A DNA stretch of 25,428 nucleotides from Dictyocoela muelleri (GCA_016256075.1 SDVU01000040.1:1-25428); one strand, 5' to 3'. Shown: positions 16,768-25,428, counted from the stretch's first letter. Notes: generated from the letters alone by a model not told the origin. Program-made: numbers and translations.

Positions 16768-17196
16768 CTATAATCTACATGCTGACAACATCCATAGCTG
16801 ACAACCCGGAAAGTTGTCTCTAACTTTGATCTTTATACCTTTGGTGATTTTGTTCCGATAATACGCCACTACTAAGTCATTAAGAGATTATTTATATCCG
16901 ATTTTCGTATTATTAATGACTAACTGGATACAGGTAATTAGAGGCTTTTTATGAATTTTTATTTTTCATTACTTTTTCATGGTGCTATTTCATTTCAATC
17001 ATTCCCACACCTAGGAGGGCTCCTTCAACTTCATTGTCGTATTAGACAAATCATCTATTTTACACTGAACAGCTGTATATTATTACTATATTTTCATAGT
17101 TATTGGCCGTTTAACGCCAATCCCAATTATTTTTTTTTTTATTAAAGTAATTATTATTTTTTGAACCTATATACTTAAATGTTACATTATTAAAAT
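16768..17196 (-). mobile_element. SINE-like repeat, copy J (body plus eroded head)
   Basis: The body runs from CTACATGCTGACAACATCCA through GATACAGGTAATTAGAGGCT to GGCCGTTTAACGCC. The head survives only as TTGAACCTATATACTTAAAT and a TTACATTATTAAAA remnant. It is same-oriented with copy I, 312 bp away. Confidence 0.8.
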
Positions 17197-17337
17197 TTAA
17201 TCCGCTTTAAAAATATTACAAATTTCAATTTCATATCGACTGTAAAAATTTATGAAACTTATTTGATTAGATATTTTTTTCAGAATAAATTAAAAACACG
17301 CGATTGGTCAAACACATTTTCTTTCATTTATTCAAAA
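17197..17337. other. AT-rich upstream region of the TIP/ITFG1-like gene
   Basis: No ORF. No exon coding for a signal peptide could be identified here. Confidence 0.4.
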
Positions 17338-17470
17338 TTTTTTAAAACACCAATTGAATTGATTCATTTGCTACTTTTAATGAATTAATTAATTCATCTG
17401 CTACTTTTAAACGAATTTTAAAACACTAATAAAATTGATTCATCTCCTCCTTTTAATTAATTAATGAATT
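17338..17470 (+). repeat. Short tandem repeat just upstream of the TIP/ITFG1-like start
   Basis: Three imperfect units share ATTCAT(T/C)TGCTACTTTTAA, and the outer two also share TTTTAAAACACYAAT. The array ends a few bases before the start codon region, so it occupies the promoter/5' leader. Confidence 0.7.
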
Positions 17471-17492
17471 AATAAAAAATGAACAAAAATAA

Positions 17493-17495
17493 GGG
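17493..17495 (+). promoter_or_regulatory. GGG start-proximal motif
   Basis: AATAAGGGC directly precedes ATG 17497. It favours this ATG over the in-frame ATG at 17479, which has only A-rich sequence before it. Confidence 0.4.
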
Positions 17496-17496
17496 C

Positions 17497-19077
17497 ATGG
17501 ATGCATTTTCGCCACTTGAAGATCCACCTTTCATATTTTCTTCTTATCCAGTAAATGATTTTATTCTGATGAATTATGGTCCAAGAGAACCTGGGAAAAT
17601 AGCAGACCTCGTAGGTGTTAACAACTCAAGAAAAAAATTGCAAGTTTATCGGTACGAAGAAGGTAAATTTAATCTTATGAAAGACATAGAATACACATCT
17701 GACAAATATATTCATATGATTATTCCTGCTGATTTCAGGTATGAAGGAAAATCATCTTACCTAATTGTTGAGAGATCTGAAAATAATTCATATGAACTGA
17801 TATATGTATTTCCTGACCAAAGTATAGTCAAATACAAAGAAAAGTCACAAATTATACCGATTATTCTCACCTACGACGACAGGCTTAAAATAAAAACTTT
17901 AATTCAAAAAAGAGATAAAGGATTGGTATTTTTAGAGATAAATCCCGATAATTCAATACTTCTTGAAGAAATCCCTTTTAAGTATAAATTAATTGATTGT
18001 CATTCAAGTGCGCTTGTTGATTATAAAGGAAACCTCGATGTTCAATTGCTTATGATCGCAAATGATGAGAATCAAAACTTTTTGGTCAATCTTTCTGGAG
18101 AGAAAATTTTAAAGTTACCTGAAAATATAGGACCCGTTATTTTTAACGACTTTAATAACGATGGTGAGCTTGAAATTGCTTACATTTCAAAAGACTATAC
18201 AAATTATTTTCTAAATATCCAGAAAATGACTGGCAGCCAAGAAAAAGTGAGACTAGATCTTAAGAACGAATTTGGAAATGAATATGAACCTGTTATTAGA
18301 AACAATAGATTGGGTAATCTTCACGGTGGTATATTTGCTGCTGATCTAGAAAAAAAGGGTAAAATTGATATAATTTTGACCATGTTAAACAACCAAAACA
18401 ATACCAACGTTATCCGAATGATAAGTGTTTATACAAAAAATGGTGAAATAAAATTTGTAAAAAGTATATTTAGCCCTGAAATTGAAAGTATCCAAAATGT
18501 AATTTCGGTATCTTCGTTTGATTACGACAATTCAGGAAAAGAAAATCTTTTCATAAATTTTCGTGAAGGTGCAAATCATAAAATGGCTTACTTCAAGAAC
18601 AACATGAATCCACATTTCTTGAAACTTACGATTATGGGTGTTGATCAGAAAAATCTAATGCCGATTCCGGGCGTATCATTCAGAATAAAAACATTGTCGG
18701 AGAACATGATCAGAAATTGCGTTCAAAGTCCACAAAGTTCGTTTTTACATTTACAGAAGCCATACATATTCCTAGGACTCGGCTCAATGAATGTTTTTAT
18801 CGATAAAATTGATGTTTCAATTTTACGTAAAAAAATAACGATGGGTGCAACCGATAAAATTATTCCAAATTCAAATCTCATCATGAAAATCGGCGATAAG
18901 GTGGAAATAGAGCTGTATTTAAACATTACTGAATCTATAAAACATGTTATTTATATAACATTGTTGGTTTTGATGTTGAATTTAGTTTTCGTGTTTGGAT
19001 TATTTTTTAGAGATAGAAAGAAAGAAAGACTTTTAAGAAAAAAGGAATTGCAATCATTCAACTTTGAGGCTCTCTAA
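17497..19077 (+). CDS. TIP/ITFG1 (linkin)-like FG-GAP repeat membrane protein
   Basis: The product of 526 aa (532 from the alternative ATG at 17479) has the layout of T-cell immunomodulatory protein/ITFG1. A beta-propeller-like region carries FG-GAP-type blocks FNDFNNDGELEIAYIS (about 216-231) and GGIFAADLEKKGKIDIILTM (277-296). The family's C-terminal region follows, with PIPGVSFRIKT (about 389-399), QSSFLHLQKPYIFLGLGSMN (413-432) and IIPNSNLIM (455-463). One membrane span follows at about 483-505 (VIYITLLVLMLNLVFVFGLF), then a short basic tail (RDRKKERLLRKK). The family is type I, with the propeller in the lumen or outside the cell. Animal and worm homologs act in cell adhesion or surface complexes; the microsporidian role is not known. 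No N-terminal signal peptide is visible, which is odd for the family. The frame is intact. Confidence 0.88.
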   Translation: MDAFSPLEDPPFIFSSYPVNDFILMNYGPREPGKIADLVGVNNSRKKLQVYRYEEGKFNLMKDIEYTSDKYIHMIIPADFRYEGKSSYLIVERSENNSYELIYVFPDQSIVKYKEKSQIIPIILTYDDRLKIKTLIQKRDKGLVFLEINPDNSILLEEIPFKYKLIDCHSSALVDYKGNLDVQLLMIANDENQNFLVNLSGEKILKLPENIGPVIFNDFNNDGELEIAYISKDYTNYFLNIQKMTGSQEKVRLDLKNEFGNEYEPVIRNNRLGNLHGGIFAADLEKKGKIDIILTMLNNQNNTNVIRMISVYTKNGEIKFVKSIFSPEIESIQNVISVSSFDYDNSGKENLFINFREGANHKMAYFKNNMNPHFLKLTIMGVDQKNLMPIPGVSFRIKTLSENMIRNCVQSPQSSFLHLQKPYIFLGLGSMNVFIDKIDVSILRKKITMGATDKIIPNSNLIMKIGDKVEIELYLNITESIKHVIYITLLVLMLNLVFVFGLFFRDRKKERLLRKKELQSFNFEAL

Positions 19078-19129
19078 GATCAATAAATTGTTTTTGGACT
19101 ATTTTTTAAAATTAAATTATTTGCAAAAA

Positions 19130-19276
19130 ATGAAATTTATAAGTTTTATTTTACAAATTATTATAACCTTATGTACCATAACTCTATTCTTATGTCTGTA
19201 TGTAAAGGATTTAAACAGGGGATATAATTCAAAATGTTTCTTTTTGTATAAAATTAATAAATTATTGTTATATTAG
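19130..19276 (+). CDS. Possible small membrane protein, 48 aa
   Basis: The ATG starts MKFISFILQIIITLCTITLF, a hydrophobic stretch that could be a signal anchor, then a short polar tail with two Cys residues, ending TAG 12 bp before SINE copy K. It begins 52 bp after the stop of the TIP-like gene. There is no CCC/GGG motif upstream and no recognised family. A/T-rich DNA makes such Ile/Leu/Phe-rich frames by chance, so this is only a candidate. Confidence 0.2.
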   Translation: MKFISFILQIIITLCTITLFLCLYVKDLNRGYNSKCFFLYKINKLLLY

Positions 19277-19287
19277 GTTGCAAAAAT

Positions 19288-19746
19288 TATATATATTACA
19301 TGCTGACAACATTCATAGCTGCCAACCCGGAGAGTTGTCTCCCACCATGGTCTGTGACCTTTGGTTCTTGGTGTTCCAATAATACGTCACTTACTAAGCT
19401 ACCCAGAAGCTCTTCTGTATACGCGATTTTCGTTTTATCAATGACTCAGCAGGATACAGGTAATTAGTGACTTTTCATGAATTTTTATTTTTCACTACTT
19501 TTTGCCGAGATGCGTCGCCGCACTCATCTCCACACCTAGGAGAGTCCCTTCTGCACATTGTCATATTAGACCAAGTCTTAATCAGCTATACCACACTGGG
19601 ACAACTGTATATTATACTATAATTATATAGTTATGACCGCTTAATGGCATTCCCTCATTATTTATTTAAGAGTGACGTCAGCGGGGTTCGAAACACGATA
19701 ATTAAATTTTACATTCAAGAGTGTTAACCACTGAGCTATCTGCCCC
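19288..19746 (-). mobile_element. SINE-like repeat, copy K (complete, best preserved)
   Basis: All landmarks are present on the minus strand: GGGGCAGATAGCTCAGTGG (A box), TTAACACTCTTGAATGTAAA, TTTCGAACCCCGCTGACGTC (B box region), GCCTTGC-free body with GAGTGCGGCGACGCATCTC, and the 3' end TTGTCAGCATGTAATATATA. No ORF. It follows the TIP-like gene in convergent orientation and may supply its transcript end. Confidence 0.92.
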
Positions 19747-19756
19747 AAGTACCTTC

Positions 19757-19823
19757 ATAGAGATTCAAACCATAAACTTAAATTTTACATTCAATTTTGT
19801 TAATTACTGTTCTATCTAAACCC
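19757..19823 (-). mobile_element. Second, older tRNA-like head abutting copy K
   Basis: The minus strand reads GGGTTTAGATAGAAC, then TTAACAAAATTGAATGTAAAA, AGTTTATGG and TTTGAATCTC: the same head pattern as copy K, far more decayed and without a body. It lies immediately upstream of the head of K in the same orientation. Confidence 0.65.
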
Positions 19824-20683
19824 AAGAAATAACATTCTGAAATTTAATTTCAACATGTGAAGAATTTCAACAGGAATTAACTGAAATAAACAATAATAAA
19901 TAACACAATGAATTCAATAAGGCAGCAATATTCGTTTGGAGCTTATAGATATCGAAAGAAAAATTAAGGGCCTTCTTTCATCATTAAAAACCACTGTCCC
20001 TAAGAATTGTTTAATTTATATAAGTTTAAATTAGAAATTATAAAAAAATAAGTTTAAAAGATAATGTCAAGAAATATAATTATTTTTTAATTAAAAAAAT
20101 ATTACTAAGAAAAACTTCTTTTATTTAAAAAATTGTAAAACCCCCGATTTCGGGGAAACTCTTATTTTGGGAATTATTTTCCTAAAACCGGGGGTGTACT
20201 GTATATATATTGTTTTATATTTTTTATAATTACGACTAAAGTCTCAATATAACTTCAAATAAAATATCGGATTTTATAAAAATCAATCAAATGGAAAATA
20301 AACTCACACAAAAAATAATAGCAGAATTTCACAATAGTCTTTATATCGAACTTGTGATTTATAATTCCGAATTTAATAGTATATTATAGCTTTTAGGCAA
20401 CTTGAACAAAAATAGCAATGCCAAAACGTTCGGGTTGATATTTTATTTTTTTTCCTCTCTACATTTAAGGCATTTATTATTTTCATTTATTATTTTAATT
20501 TATTATTCCTATATTTGTAAAAATTTCTACTATTTTTATATTTTATTTTATTACTTCTTAAAAATTCATGTCTTACAAATTTTTGAGGTGCTAAAATCCC
20601 AGATGTAAAAAATATTTTTTTGAAAAAAAATATCAGGAAGTTAAATTTCTACCAGTTCATCTACTTAAATTTTTCTTAATAGA
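19824..20683. other. AT-rich region, one C/G-rich hairpin, no gene
   Basis: No coding frame of interest is seen. A structured GC-rich patch lies at 20142-20196 (separate entry). The rest is A/T-rich sequence in which only short chance ORFs occur. Confidence 0.5.
20142..20205. repeat. GC-rich hairpin, possible single transposon end
   Basis: CCCCCGATTTCGGGG folds on itself, and ACCCCCG can also pair with CCGGGGGT 45 bp away. The right side, read on the minus strand, is TACAGTACACCCCCGGTTTT, which looks like a TA-flanked TIR, but no partner end is found in the window. Confidence 0.5.
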
Positions 20684-20894
20684 TAAAAAATAGAAAAATA
20701 ATACTGTTTCTTTCTCATCAGATGAATCTTAAAATGTTTTTATTTTTTCTTAAAAATGATTAAATATTTAGAATCACCCCATTTAGCTTCGCCAATGAGG
20801 TTATATTTTATATATTAAGCTTTTTTGAGAAAAAATAAAAACATTTTAAGATTTATCAGATGAAAAAGCAACAGTATTATTTTTCTGTTTTTCT
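20684..20894. mobile_element. Foldback element with arms of about 67 bp
   Basis: The left arm (20684-20750) and right arm (20827-20894) are inverted copies with few mismatches: AGAAAAATAATACTGTT..TCTTAAAATGTTTTTATTTT on one side and its complement on the other. The loop is about 76 bp. No ORF. It lies 47 bp from a Merlin element. It could be a MITE or could make a hairpin RNA. Confidence 0.8.
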
Positions 20895-20946
20895 CTCATA
20901 AACAATATTTGGGCAGTATGAACTTGTAGAACATAAATTCTGGATT

Positions 20947-20989
20947 AACCCGATTAATTTCCCCCCCCCCGGGGGAAATTAATCGGGTT
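20947..20989. repeat. Perfect 19-bp-arm palindrome at the Merlin left end
   Basis: AACCCGATTAATTTCCCCC, a CCCCC spacer, then the exact complement. It is the most regular hairpin in the window apart from the one at the right edge. Confidence 0.95.
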
Positions 20990-21073
20990 GTGTCCATAAA
21001 ATTTTTCTAAAATGAAAATTTGGTAAATATATTAGATAACTTTTATTAAATTTAAAATAGCTTCTGAAAAAAT

Positions 21074-21838
21074 TTATCGGTGATTAAAATAGAAGCAAAA
21101 TTCTCTTAAAAAATCAGGTCTATTATCAGTTAAAATTTCTTTTCTCAATTTAATTTCCCACTTAAGAATACTATGAAATGACTCAATAGCTTGTGTATTT
21201 ACACCAGTCAAAGAATTTACAAATTCATACTTGTGGCATACTGTTTTGTGTTCACTAAAATAAGATCCTAATATTGAATATGACCTATGCTCATCAGTAT
21301 AGATTTTACTTTGCTGCGATACTTGACTCAATATAATCGGCAACAAAGTTGCTTGAGACTTATTCGGTATTACGCGGGCAAAACATCTCTTTATTCGTCC
21401 TTAAAGTTCTACGATGCAAATTGAATCAGTGCGGTTTCTTGCAGCCCGTCCTCTATGGGATTTAATAGTATGATTCATCATAGTCTCATCAATTTGAACG
21501 AGTTTTTCGTGACCACCAAGCTTGTCATTACTAAAATCACATACCGGAATAAGTTTCCTCAAATTTTTCAATACTTTCTCAACCGTGCACTCATTTATAC
21601 ATAGACTAGCTTTTATACTATATAAGGGCTGCCTACAAGTATACTTGATGATTATTCAGAATATTATTTCCAATTCTAGCCTAAAATTATCGAAAAAGGA
21701 ATCCTTCCGTATTGAAAAATATTCCTCTGTTCATGCATTTGGAACATGGCATCTCCATGAACACCTATTAACTGTTCGCTTATATGAAGCAAGTCCCATA
21801 TCAAAGCAACAAATTAAACATTTCCGCTCTTTATGCTA
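21074..21838 (-). pseudogene. Merlin/ISXO2-like DDE transposase, broken (second lineage)
   Basis: Read in one frame, the gene shows a Cys-rich start (KCLICC, later CSWRC), a helical stretch with CTVEKVLKNLRKLIP, then VQIDETMMNH with the first catalytic Asp (21482-21499), IYTDEHRSY with the second Asp (about 21278-21304), and VNTQAIESFHSILK with the acidic third position. It ends FLREFCFYFNHR and TAA. Three in-frame stops interrupt it: two TGA in the N-terminal third and one TAA shortly after the first catalytic block. The longest open part is the last 90 codons. It differs clearly from the lineage at 14887-15705, which has VEIDESKFG and TDGWRGY, so this is a separate invasion. Confidence 0.85.
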
Positions 21839-22003
21839 AACCCCTCATGCATTAAAAATATACATAGCTCTTTACCCTTTAAAACTATGCATTGCTGCTC
21901 AAAGAATTCAGAAGCTATCATAAGGGTATAAATTATTATTTTTTTATAGGGGGGGGAATTAATCGGGTTGAGTCCAAAGAGAGGAAATTAATCGGGTTGA
22001 TCC

Positions 22004-22549
22004 AAAAATTTAAATACATGATATAGAATTAGTTTTTCATGAAAATCGGATATTGGGTTTTTTATCCCATTGGTGAAAAAACTCGAGACTGAATTTTGAT
22101 TTTTTATCTAATTATTTTAATAAATAAATTTATAATATAAGTTAAACAATCAAAAATTGATTTTTTTATGGGGTAAACTCCTTTTTTTATGGTAAGAAGG
22201 CCCAAGATTATATATCTTATGAGTAATTAGAAAAACGGTCTCATCTCTGCCTAAAAGCGATTTTTATTTTTTAAAGCTGGTTAATCTAGAAGAGAACCAA
22301 TCCTTTTTATTAAAATCGTCACTTATATTTTATTTCGTTACCGAAAACTGCACTAGGGAGAGTTTTCGGTTATTAACATACCAATTTGGACCTAGAAACT
22401 CATTTTAAAAAATCTTTCTAAATAATTTTTATTACAAAATATTTTTAAAGAATATTTAAAAAATTTACCTCTAAACAATTCTTATAACAATTTATTTCTA
22501 AATTATCTTTATAACAAATTATTTTTAAATAATTTGTAGTAAGGATAAT
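22004..22549. other. AT-rich spacer with a small hairpin
   Basis: No gene is seen. ACCGAAAACT..AGTTTTCGGT (22341-22371) makes a 10-bp stem. From about 22400 to 22540 the sequence repeats TCTAAATAATTTTTAT/ATAACAA units imperfectly. Confidence 0.5.
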
Positions 22550-22993
22550 TTATATATATATTACATGATGACAACAATTATAATTGCATACAGAGAGTTG
22601 GCTCTCAGCGAGTTCGTAGACATTTGATTCTTGGTTTCAGTTTATATCACTTCTAATATATTCAGAGACCAATATGTATACACGATTTTTGTTTTATCTA
22701 TGACTCGGCAGAATACGGGTAATTATAGGCTTTTTCATGATTTTTATAGTTATAATTAACTTTTTCCGAGATGCGTAGCCGAACTATACCCACACATGGG
22801 AAAGGTGTTTGCTTTATCTTCTGTTAGATTAAGTTTTTTTCAGGCATACCCACGGAAACAGCTGTATATTAATACTATATTTATTGAGCGTTACATGTCA
22901 ACCTCAATTTTTTATTAAAGTGACGTCAGCGGTATTCAAACTTCTATTCTTATATTTTCATCTAATGGTGTTAACAACTGAGCTATCTGACCC
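22550..22993 (-). mobile_element. SINE-like repeat, copy L (head and body, diverged)
   Basis: On the minus strand the head is GGGTCAGATAGCTCAGTTG..TTAACACCATTAGATGAAAA, then TTTGAATACCGCTGACGTCA. The body keeps TTCCGTGGGTATGCCTG, GCCGAGTCATAGATAAAAC and the TATATATA tail, with many substitutions. It is older than copies G and K. Confidence 0.8.
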
Positions 22994-23429
22994 AAATATT
23001 TAGAAATATTTTTAGTCCAGTTTTATGGATCTAGATTTACGTGTATCATTCTTATTAATAAGGTGAGTGGCTAAACCGATAGAGAACCAATCTATTTTAT
23101 TATTTCACACATTTTTATTTATTGTATTTTTTTCTTTTTAAATTTTTCTTTTTTCATATTTAAGGGTCATTTTTTGAAATAAAAAAATATAATGGTTTTT
23201 ATTAACAATTTTTTTTTTAATTTTCTGTTCACGTTTAAGGGGTAGGGTCATTTTTATTAATGATTTTATTATAAAATTTTAAAAAAAAGAGGAGTGTCAT
23301 ATTTAAGCGCGTTCATATTTAAAGGGATTCACGACAACTGAATTATATGAATATACAAGGAGTCGAATTGTCATTTTTATGTACAATTCAAAAGGAATAT
23401 AAATTAAATCAAAAAAATAGATAATCGAT
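22994..23429. other. AT-rich region with degenerate CATATTTAAGGG repeats
   Basis: Between about 23150 and 23335, variants of CATATTTAAGGGTCATTTTT recur (23155, 23232, 23299, 23316). No gene is seen. The start of the MULE element may lie here, but no TIR can be fixed. Confidence 0.45.
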
Positions 23430-24217
23430 AAAACTTTTTGAATCTTCTCCTTTGGATTTCTATCAGATTTTAAGAATTCAAGGTTTTGTTTTATTAAGCA
23501 ATACCATTATGTTTTATTCTGCTAGAATCGAAAGAACAGCAATCATATCGTGAGGCTTTATAAAAATTGAAAACTTTTTGAAACTTTTATCCAAAACGTA
23601 TATAATGAATTTCGAGAAAGCAATGGTAAATTCGATTAAAAAAATATTTCATGTTCAATAACATATGGTCTCCAGTTTCATTTTAGACAATCTTTATTCA
23701 GGTGTTTAAAATATTCATACCAATTAAGTAGAGGTTATCATGATAATGTGTCGTTAAGAAATAAATCGAAGTGTTCTAAATTGGCTTATTTCCAACTGAT
23801 GATCGATATGACGAGTTATTAAATATAAAGCAAGATTTCTAATTTATTTATGAACACGAAAAAATGGAACGGTTTTTTTTTACTATTTTGAACGTATATA
23901 TATAAGTAGATTTATAGATATAGAATTTATTTCTCCTTGAAATTCTGTTGAATTTCGGTCTTGTTATAAGCGAGTTTTTTCATATACCTCGAACAACTAA
24001 TAGTGTAGAAAGTTGGTACAGCTTATTAAATCGTAGGGCAGTTATTTCTAACCCAAATTTAGCACGATACATCAATTTGCTTCAAAATGCCGAAAATGAT
24101 GCTCATTATAATTTAACTAAAATAAAACAGGATAAATATGTTCCCAATACATCAACCAATTTACCTAATGAATACAGGCTTTTAAAATGCTGCATTTTTT
24201 TTAATACGATAGAATAA
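23430..24217 (+). pseudogene. MULE (Mutator-like) transposase fossil, C-terminal half
   Basis: Translated pieces in order fit the MULE transposase domain: SPLDFYQILRIQGFVLLSNT (about 23445-23510); MNFEKAMVNSIKKIF (the conserved D/N-F-E-x-A block, with Asn where Asp is catalytic); GLQFHFRQSLFRCLKYSYQL, followed by HDNVSLRNKSKCSKLAYF (the G-C-x-FH-x-Q region); and finally PRTTNSVESWYSLLNRRAVI..NPNLARYINLLQ (the RTNN-VE-WH block). At least one in-frame TGA (after RTAIIS) and several frame changes separate the pieces. The N-terminal part and the ends are missing. The last 80 codons are the only long open part. Confidence 0.7.
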
Positions 24218-25075
24218 ATTATCATAGAGCGTTGCAATCTTATTTTAATTTATAAATCGAAAATTAATTTTTAATGCAAAAAAAATATTTAACAACATTT
24301 AAAAATTATAATTTTTATCAACCATTTTAAAAACTTAAATCTTATAAAATTTTATTTATATTCGGCGAAAAGGCGGATTGCGATATTTTTTATCAGGTAT
24401 TTTTGATATTTTCAATTAAAAAATATAAATTTAAGATATTTTAAAAACTATTAGAAATATCTTCTCTATTTACTAAGGATTTGCTTTCATCTGCGGCAGA
24501 TAACCCGAATATGTTTTAAATCGTCGGAACGGCCACAGATCAAATAAATTTTTTTATATAAAATCTGATGAGTTTTTTAGCCGATTTCATTAATTTCAAG
24601 TATGATTTTTTTACTCAAAAATAAATTTTTTCTCGGTGAGCATGATTTGGCTATTTATTTAAAAAAGGTTTTAAGTGATACATTTGTTATTTTCTGTTCA
24701 TAATATAACGCAATTTTTTTGTAAGAAAAAAATTATAAAAATTTCGATAGGGAAAAAATTGGCGATTTATAATTTAGTTTGCACCAGTAAGAAAAATCCC
24801 AACATTTTCTGCGCAAAAATAGTAGTAATATAGGGCAAATTATACAATGTTGAATGCACCATTGCCAGGAAGTTCTCTAGAAATCAATATGTATACAGTG
24901 CATCATTTTTATAGTAAAAAAATCAGATATCACCCGTTTTTCTACATTGCATTTTAGGTCATCCCCTTTTCTATAAGAAGTTAATTGAAAATTTAATTAT
25001 TTTTTTTCTTTTTTTATAACTCATGAGGAAAAAAAACAGGATAGACCCCCTAAATCGATGTATTATTGGTCTTAT
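24218..25075. other. AT-rich region, no gene seen
   Basis: A few GC-richer patches (GGCGAAAAGGCGGATTGCG at 24364; CATCTGCGGCAGATAACCCG at 24490) break otherwise A/T-rich sequence. They could be transposon ends, but I found no partner repeats. Confidence 0.45.
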
Positions 25076-25218
25076 GCTCAAATTCTCAATTCACAAATTG
25101 CTCAATCTATAAAATGCTCAATCTCCAAAATGCACAATCCCCAAAATGCCCAATCCTCTAAATGACATATCCACAAAATAACATATCCTTAAAATACTAT
25201 AACCTCAAAACATAATCA
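25076..25218. repeat. 16-bp minisatellite (TGCTCAATCTCCAAAA)
   Basis: Seven 16-bp units from 25099 to 25210, with phase kept throughout, drift from TGCTCAATCTATAAAA to TACTATAACCTCAAAA. One degenerate unit lies on the left. Confidence 0.85.
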
Positions 25219-25385
25219 ATAAATTTTTAATATTTAAAATGATAATACTCTAAACGGGTTCAAAGTGCGAACAGCCTCTTTTGAAAGCCTTTATTTTTAA
25301 TTTTGCCACCCCTGTTTTAAATGTCGGAGCGTAAAAAAAAAAATTAAAAAAATACCCAAAATCATTAATAAAAAGACACAAAAAT

Positions 25386-25428
25386 TAACAACAACATCAC
25401 ACACCGTAGGTGTGTGATGTTGTTGTTA
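25386..25428. repeat. Perfect 20-bp-arm hairpin closing the window
   Basis: The arm 25386-25405 (AACAACATCACACACC core) pairs without mismatch with 25409-25428; the loop is GTA. The last base of the window is the last paired base. Confidence 0.95.

Larger units (their letters stand above)
20942..22003 (-). mobile_element. Merlin (ISXO2-like) transposon, dead, second lineage, 1062 bp
   Basis: Both ends carry AACCCGATTAATTTCC, preceded by GGATT at the left and GGATC at the right (inverted). A second inner copy of the motif lies at each end, so the left end is a nearly perfect palindrome (20947-20989). The transposase gene on the minus strand between them is broken. The flanks ATAAATTCT and AAAAATTTA match at 6 of 9 positions, too weak to prove a duplication. 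Confidence 0.78.

Noticed and set aside
16951-17145. ORF of 64 codons within SINE-like copy J
   Set aside because: Other copies of the same repeat do not keep this frame open, so it is chance.
20402-20608. Possible 68-codon membrane protein
   Set aside because: Phe/Tyr/Ile-rich reading of a T-rich strand, with no start motif and no relation to neighbours.
21522-21839. Plus-strand ORF of 105 codons
   Set aside because: It is antisense to the broken Merlin transposase, whose conserved blocks are on the minus strand.
22283-23105. AGAGAACCAATC..TTTTATTA repeated on both sides of SINE copy L
   Set aside because: The match is short and the two sites are far from the ends of the copy, so it is not a target duplication.
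1-25428. Retrovirus, LTR or other virus-like elements
   Set aside because: No reverse transcriptase, integrase, capsid or long direct repeats could be recognised in any frame I examined.

Overview
The window looks like part of a repeat-rich, very AT-rich microsporidian-type genome; this is an inference, and no taxon can be fixed. Three long uninterrupted, intron-free protein genes are spread through about 25 kb of transposon debris. Two of them start at an ATG preceded directly by CCCC, and the third has GGG just upstream of a candidate ATG. This is the CCC/GGG start-proximal signal known from Microsporidia. Asn/Lys/Asp-rich low-complexity insertions and a Merlin (ISXO2-like) transposon load also fit such genomes.

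Genes, all on the + strand: a helical hypothetical protein (3706-4932); a CPSF160/CFT1 homolog, the large scaffold of mRNA 3'-end processing, swollen by about eight low-complexity inserts (6321-11375); and a TIP/ITFG1 (linkin)-like single-pass membrane protein with FG-GAP-like repeats (17497-19077). Weaker candidates are a Pro-rich C-terminal ORF fragment (1254-1505) and a 48-codon membrane-like ORF (19130-19276). The genes are unrelated in function and nothing suggests an operon.

The commonest repeat is a tRNA-headed SINE-like element of about 455 bp. It has an A box, a B box, a body of about 380 bp and a TA-rich tail. There are about ten body-bearing copies, complete or partial, and two head-only copies, on both strands. 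Around them lie two different dead Merlin transposons (14784-15785 and 20942-22003), a MULE transposase fossil (23430-24217), a 350-bp MITE with an 8-bp duplication (1629-1978), a foldback element (20684-20894), and a layered nest at 11806-14674.

In that nest an old SINE copy appears to be split by a Tc1/mariner-like foldback element whose ends are built of a 22-bp minisatellite. The foldback is itself interrupted by a younger SINE and by a hAT-type MITE with a perfect 8-bp target duplication.

The window ends exactly at the close of a perfect 20-bp-arm hairpin and begins inside a SINE copy, so both ends probably mark repeat-limited assembly breaks. I found no rRNA, no ordinary tRNA gene, no CRISPR array and no retrovirus- or virus-like element.
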